Shown here piece after piece: positions 14,260 to 16,142 of a stretch of DNA of 16,142 nucleotides. Numbering within the stretch: position 1 is the stretch's first letter; every line of letters starts with the position of its first letter. The notes beneath the pieces were generated by a model. The model searched no databases. It saw only the letters and a program-made list of their open reading frames with translations, and was not told the origin of the DNA. Origin of the DNA: Poriferisodalis multihospitum (lineage in GTDB: Bacteria > Actinomycetota > Acidimicrobiia > Acidimicrobiales > Poriferisodalaceae); NCBI GenBank assembly GCA_028278755.1, contig JAPYOI010000141.1, forward strand, positions 1 to 16,142, written 5' to 3'. The position numbers and the translations under genes are program-made.

Positions 14260-15567
14260 GTGACGCGCTTGGGGTTCCTGCTGGACAGCGGCGCGTGCAT
14301 CGGCTGCCACGCGTGCACCGTGGCCTGCAAGAGCGAGCACGACGTGCCGCTCGGCGTCAACCGGACGTGGGTCAACTACGTAGAGACCGGTGAGTTCCCG
14401 CAGACGCAGCGGCACTTTGCGGTGATGCGCTGCAACCACTGCGACGATGCGCCTTGCATCGCGATCTGCCCGACCGGTGCACTCTTCCGGGCGTCCAACG
14501 GCGTGGTGGATTTCGACGATTCCCGCTGCATCGGCTGCAAGGGCTGTATGAACGCGTGCCCGTACGACGCGCTGTACATCTCGCCAACCACCGGCACGGC
14601 GCACAAATGCAACTTCTGCCAGCACAAGCTGGAAGTCGGGCTCGAGCCTTCGTGCGTGTCGGTCTGCCCGACGCGGGCCATCACCGTGGTAGATCACGAC
14701 AGCCCGGAGGACACGGTTGCGGCTCGCATCCGCACCGAGAACCTGCCGGTGCGGGCACCCGAGCGCCGCACCCTGCCCAAGGTGCACTACGCGGGCACCG
14801 TGCCCGAGGCGTTGGATCCGCTGGCGCGCCCGGTGGCCGACGACGGGCTGATCTGGGCCGACTGGACCGGCAGCGCCTCGTGGCCGTCCGAGTCGAAGGC
14901 AACCCCGGCGGCACGCACGGCTTACACCGTGTCCCATGACGAGCCGTGGGGGGCCAAGGTGGCCGGCTACATGGTGACGAAAGGGGTGGCGGCCGGGGTG
15001 ATGCTGTGGGCTGCTGCCGCGGCGTTGCTGGGCTGGGACGACCGTGCCGCCGTTGCCACCGGCCCTGCGGTGATCGCCCTGGTGGCGCTGGCAGTGACGG
15101 GCGTGCTGCTCATTGCCGATCTGAAGCGGCCCGAGCGCTTCTGGTACCTGTTCGCCAAGGGCCGGCTCCGCAGCTGGATCACCGCGGGTGCGTGGGTGAT
15201 CATGATCGATGGTGCGCTGGTGACGCTGTGGGGCATCGCGGGCCTGTGGGGCGATTCCACGTGGTTCGTGGTGCTGATCGGCCCGACGGCGGTGTTCTCG
15301 TTTCTGACTGCCGCGTACACCGCGCTGCTGCTGCGCCAGTGCCGCGGCCGGGTGCTGTGGGCAGATCGGCCGGCACTGGCGCTCATCGGCCGGCTGGCGG
15401 GTGAAGCCGTGCTGGGGGGCGGCGCGGTGTGGGCGGCCTTTGTGGCCCTCCGAGCGAACGCTGCGGTCTTCGCCTGGACCCCAGTCGTTGCTGCTGCGGT
15501 CTTGGCATGGCTCTACCGGCACGACCGTGCCTACCTGCGTGCAGCGCAGACGGTTCCCCTCTCATGA
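14260..15567 (+). CDS. Four-cluster ferredoxin fused to NrfD-type membrane subunit
   Basis: Electron-transfer and quinone-interacting part of a complex iron-sulfur molybdoenzyme, 435 residues. Residues 1-150 are a DmsB/PsrB-type ferredoxin with 16 Cys in four groups: 13/16/19/23, 58/61/66/70, 90/93/96/100 and 117/120/132/136, enough for four [4Fe-4S] clusters. A linker (150-232) leads to about six membrane segments (237-258, 266-287, 306-329, 335-360, 374-398, 403-418). The sequence DLKRPERFWYLF at 287-298 and SW soon after is the NrfD/PsrC hallmark. Separate B and C subunits are the rule, and NrfD proteins usually have 8-10 segments, so this is a fused and shortened form. GTG 14260 is the chosen start; GATCCT 7 bases before it resembles a leaderless -10. 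No signal peptide, so the ferredoxin should face the cytoplasm. Its TGA overlaps the next gene's ATG by 4 bases. Confidence 0.88.
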   Translation: MTRLGFLLDSGACIGCHACTVACKSEHDVPLGVNRTWVNYVETGEFPQTQRHFAVMRCNHCDDAPCIAICPTGALFRASNGVVDFDDSRCIGCKGCMNACPYDALYISPTTGTAHKCNFCQHKLEVGLEPSCVSVCPTRAITVVDHDSPEDTVAARIRTENLPVRAPERRTLPKVHYAGTVPEALDPLARPVADDGLIWADWTGSASWPSESKATPAARTAYTVSHDEPWGAKVAGYMVTKGVAAGVMLWAAAAALLGWDDRAAVATGPAVIALVALAVTGVLLIADLKRPERFWYLFAKGRLRSWITAGAWVIMIDGALVTLWGIAGLWGDSTWFVVLIGPTAVFSFLTAAYTALLLRQCRGRVLWADRPALALIGRLAGEAVLGGGAVWAAFVALRANAAVFAWTPVVAAAVLAWLYRHDRAYLRAAQTVPLS

Positions 15568-16142
15568 GCGAGCAACGCACCAGCGAACAGAGCTCCCCGC
15601 CAGGCCCAGCAGCCAGCCCAGCCGCCAGCCCGGCAATGGACCTCGGTGCGGCGGCTCCGCACGACCAATGGCATGACTGGTCCGAGCTCGACGCCGCGGC
15701 GTGGCCGGAACGTGTCGAGCGCAACTACACCCTGGTGCCGACCACGTGCTTCAACTGCGAGGCGGCATGCGGCCTGGTCGCGTATATCGACCGCGACACC
15801 GACGAGGTCGTTCGCTTCGAGGGCAACCCCGAACACCCCGCATCCCGGGGTCGGAACTGCGCCAAGGGTCCCGCCACGATCAACCAGGTTCACGACACCG
15901 AGCGCATCCTGTACCCGCTGCGCAGGACGGGCGAGCGCGGCGGGGGCGGATGGGAACGCGTCAGCTGGGACGAGGCGCTGACCGCGATCGCCGCACGCAT
16001 CCGCACAGCCATCGTCGAGGGCCGCCGCGACGAGGTCATGTACCACGTCGGCCGGCCGGGCGAAGACGGCTACACCGAGCGCGTGCTCACGGCGTGGGGC
16101 GTCGACGGGCACAACAGCCACACCAACGTCTGCTCCTCCAGC
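15564..16142 (+). CDS. Molybdopterin oxidoreductase catalytic subunit, N-terminal 193 residues (cut by window edge)
   Basis: Catalytic subunit of the DMSO-reductase superfamily that would pair with the preceding ferredoxin-NrfD protein; genes overlap by ATGA. Residues 1-35 are a Ser/Pro/Ala-rich, probably disordered lead without a twin-arginine motif or hydrophobic segment. The N-terminal [4Fe-4S] motif is Cys62, Cys65, Cys69 and Cys99 (CFNCEAACG, then RGRNCAKG). GNPEHPASRGRNCAKG is the family's cofactor-near block; GGWERVSWDEAL follows. The window ends in HTNVCSSS, where Cys190 falls at the usual position of the protein ligand to Mo or W. Close relatives include polysulfide/thiosulfate reductases, nitrate reductases and formate dehydrogenases; the visible third of the chain does not decide among them. 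The absence of a Tat signal predicts cytoplasmic action. Confidence 0.9.
   Translation, partial: MSEQRTSEQSSPPGPAASPAASPAMDLGAAAPHDQWHDWSELDAAAWPERVERNYTLVPTTCFNCEAACGLVAYIDRDTDEVVRFEGNPEHPASRGRNCAKGPATINQVHDTERILYPLRRTGERGGGGWERVSWDEALTAIAARIRTAIVEGRRDEVMYHVGRPGEDGYTERVLTAWGVDGHNSHTNVCSSS

Noticed and set aside
14118..14375. Upstream extension of proV to the start at 14375
   Set aside because: The extra 86 residues lie over the ferredoxin gene, lack similarity to ProV N-termini, and the strong ribosome-binding site sits before 14117.
14146..15522. 458-codon minus-strand frame
   Set aside because: Antisense shadow of the ferredoxin-NrfD gene, whose 16 ordered Cys and membrane pattern are decisive.
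1..16142. CRISPR array, tRNA/rRNA genes, insertion sequences, phage genes
   Set aside because: No regular spacer-repeat pattern, no tRNA or rRNA-like sequence, and no transposase, integrase or phage structural motifs were seen on either strand.

Overview
The window is high-GC bacterial DNA with GTG starts, acidic low-complexity lipoprotein linkers and several TANNNT hexamers placed 6-7 bases before start codons, the arrangement of leaderless actinobacterial genes. I infer an actinobacterium, possibly of the Acidimicrobiia type; the lineage is not proven by anything here.

Layout, left to right. (1) 1-3216, minus: a hydantoinase/5-oxoprolinase in which the HyuA and HyuB halves form one reading frame; its C-terminus runs off the left edge. 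(2) 3269-3754, plus: a stand-alone lumazine synthase (ribH), divergent from the oxoprolinase and convergent with (3) 3771-4760, minus: a zinc-free quinone oxidoreductase of the MDR superfamily. (4) 4933-5895, plus: an amidohydrolase-2 family gene that loses its C-terminal active-site part. (5) 6101-6675, minus: an alpha/beta hydrolase with an internal deletion and frameshift. (6) 6758-7480, plus: an intact alpha/beta-hydrolase-fold protein with Cys at the nucleophile position. (7) 7481-7908: about 430 bases without a convincing gene. (8) 7909-8736, plus: a short-chain dehydrogenase, ended by a strong hairpin. (9) 8837-14117, minus: a proV-proW-proX quaternary-amine (glycine betaine type) ABC importer. 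proV and proW overlap by 4 bases, and proW carries a long extra membrane module. (10) 14260-16142, plus: a redox operon with a 16-cysteine ferredoxin fused to an NrfD-type membrane anchor, overlapping by 4 bases a molybdopterin oxidoreductase that runs off the right edge.

Regions 1-8 look like accessory catabolism with visible gene decay around 5.9-6.4 kb. Regions 9 and 10 are two complete or nearly complete functional units transcribed divergently from a roughly 140-base shared control region. The importer supplies compatible solutes or related quaternary amines. The redox module is a compacted complex iron-sulfur molybdoenzyme: a catalytic subunit without a visible Tat signal plus a fused electron-transfer/membrane subunit.

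The most unusual items are the permease with its extra C-terminal module of about 470 residues, the ferredoxin-NrfD fusion paired with a Tat-less catalytic subunit, the Cys-nucleophile hydrolase-fold protein, and the two neighbouring broken genes.
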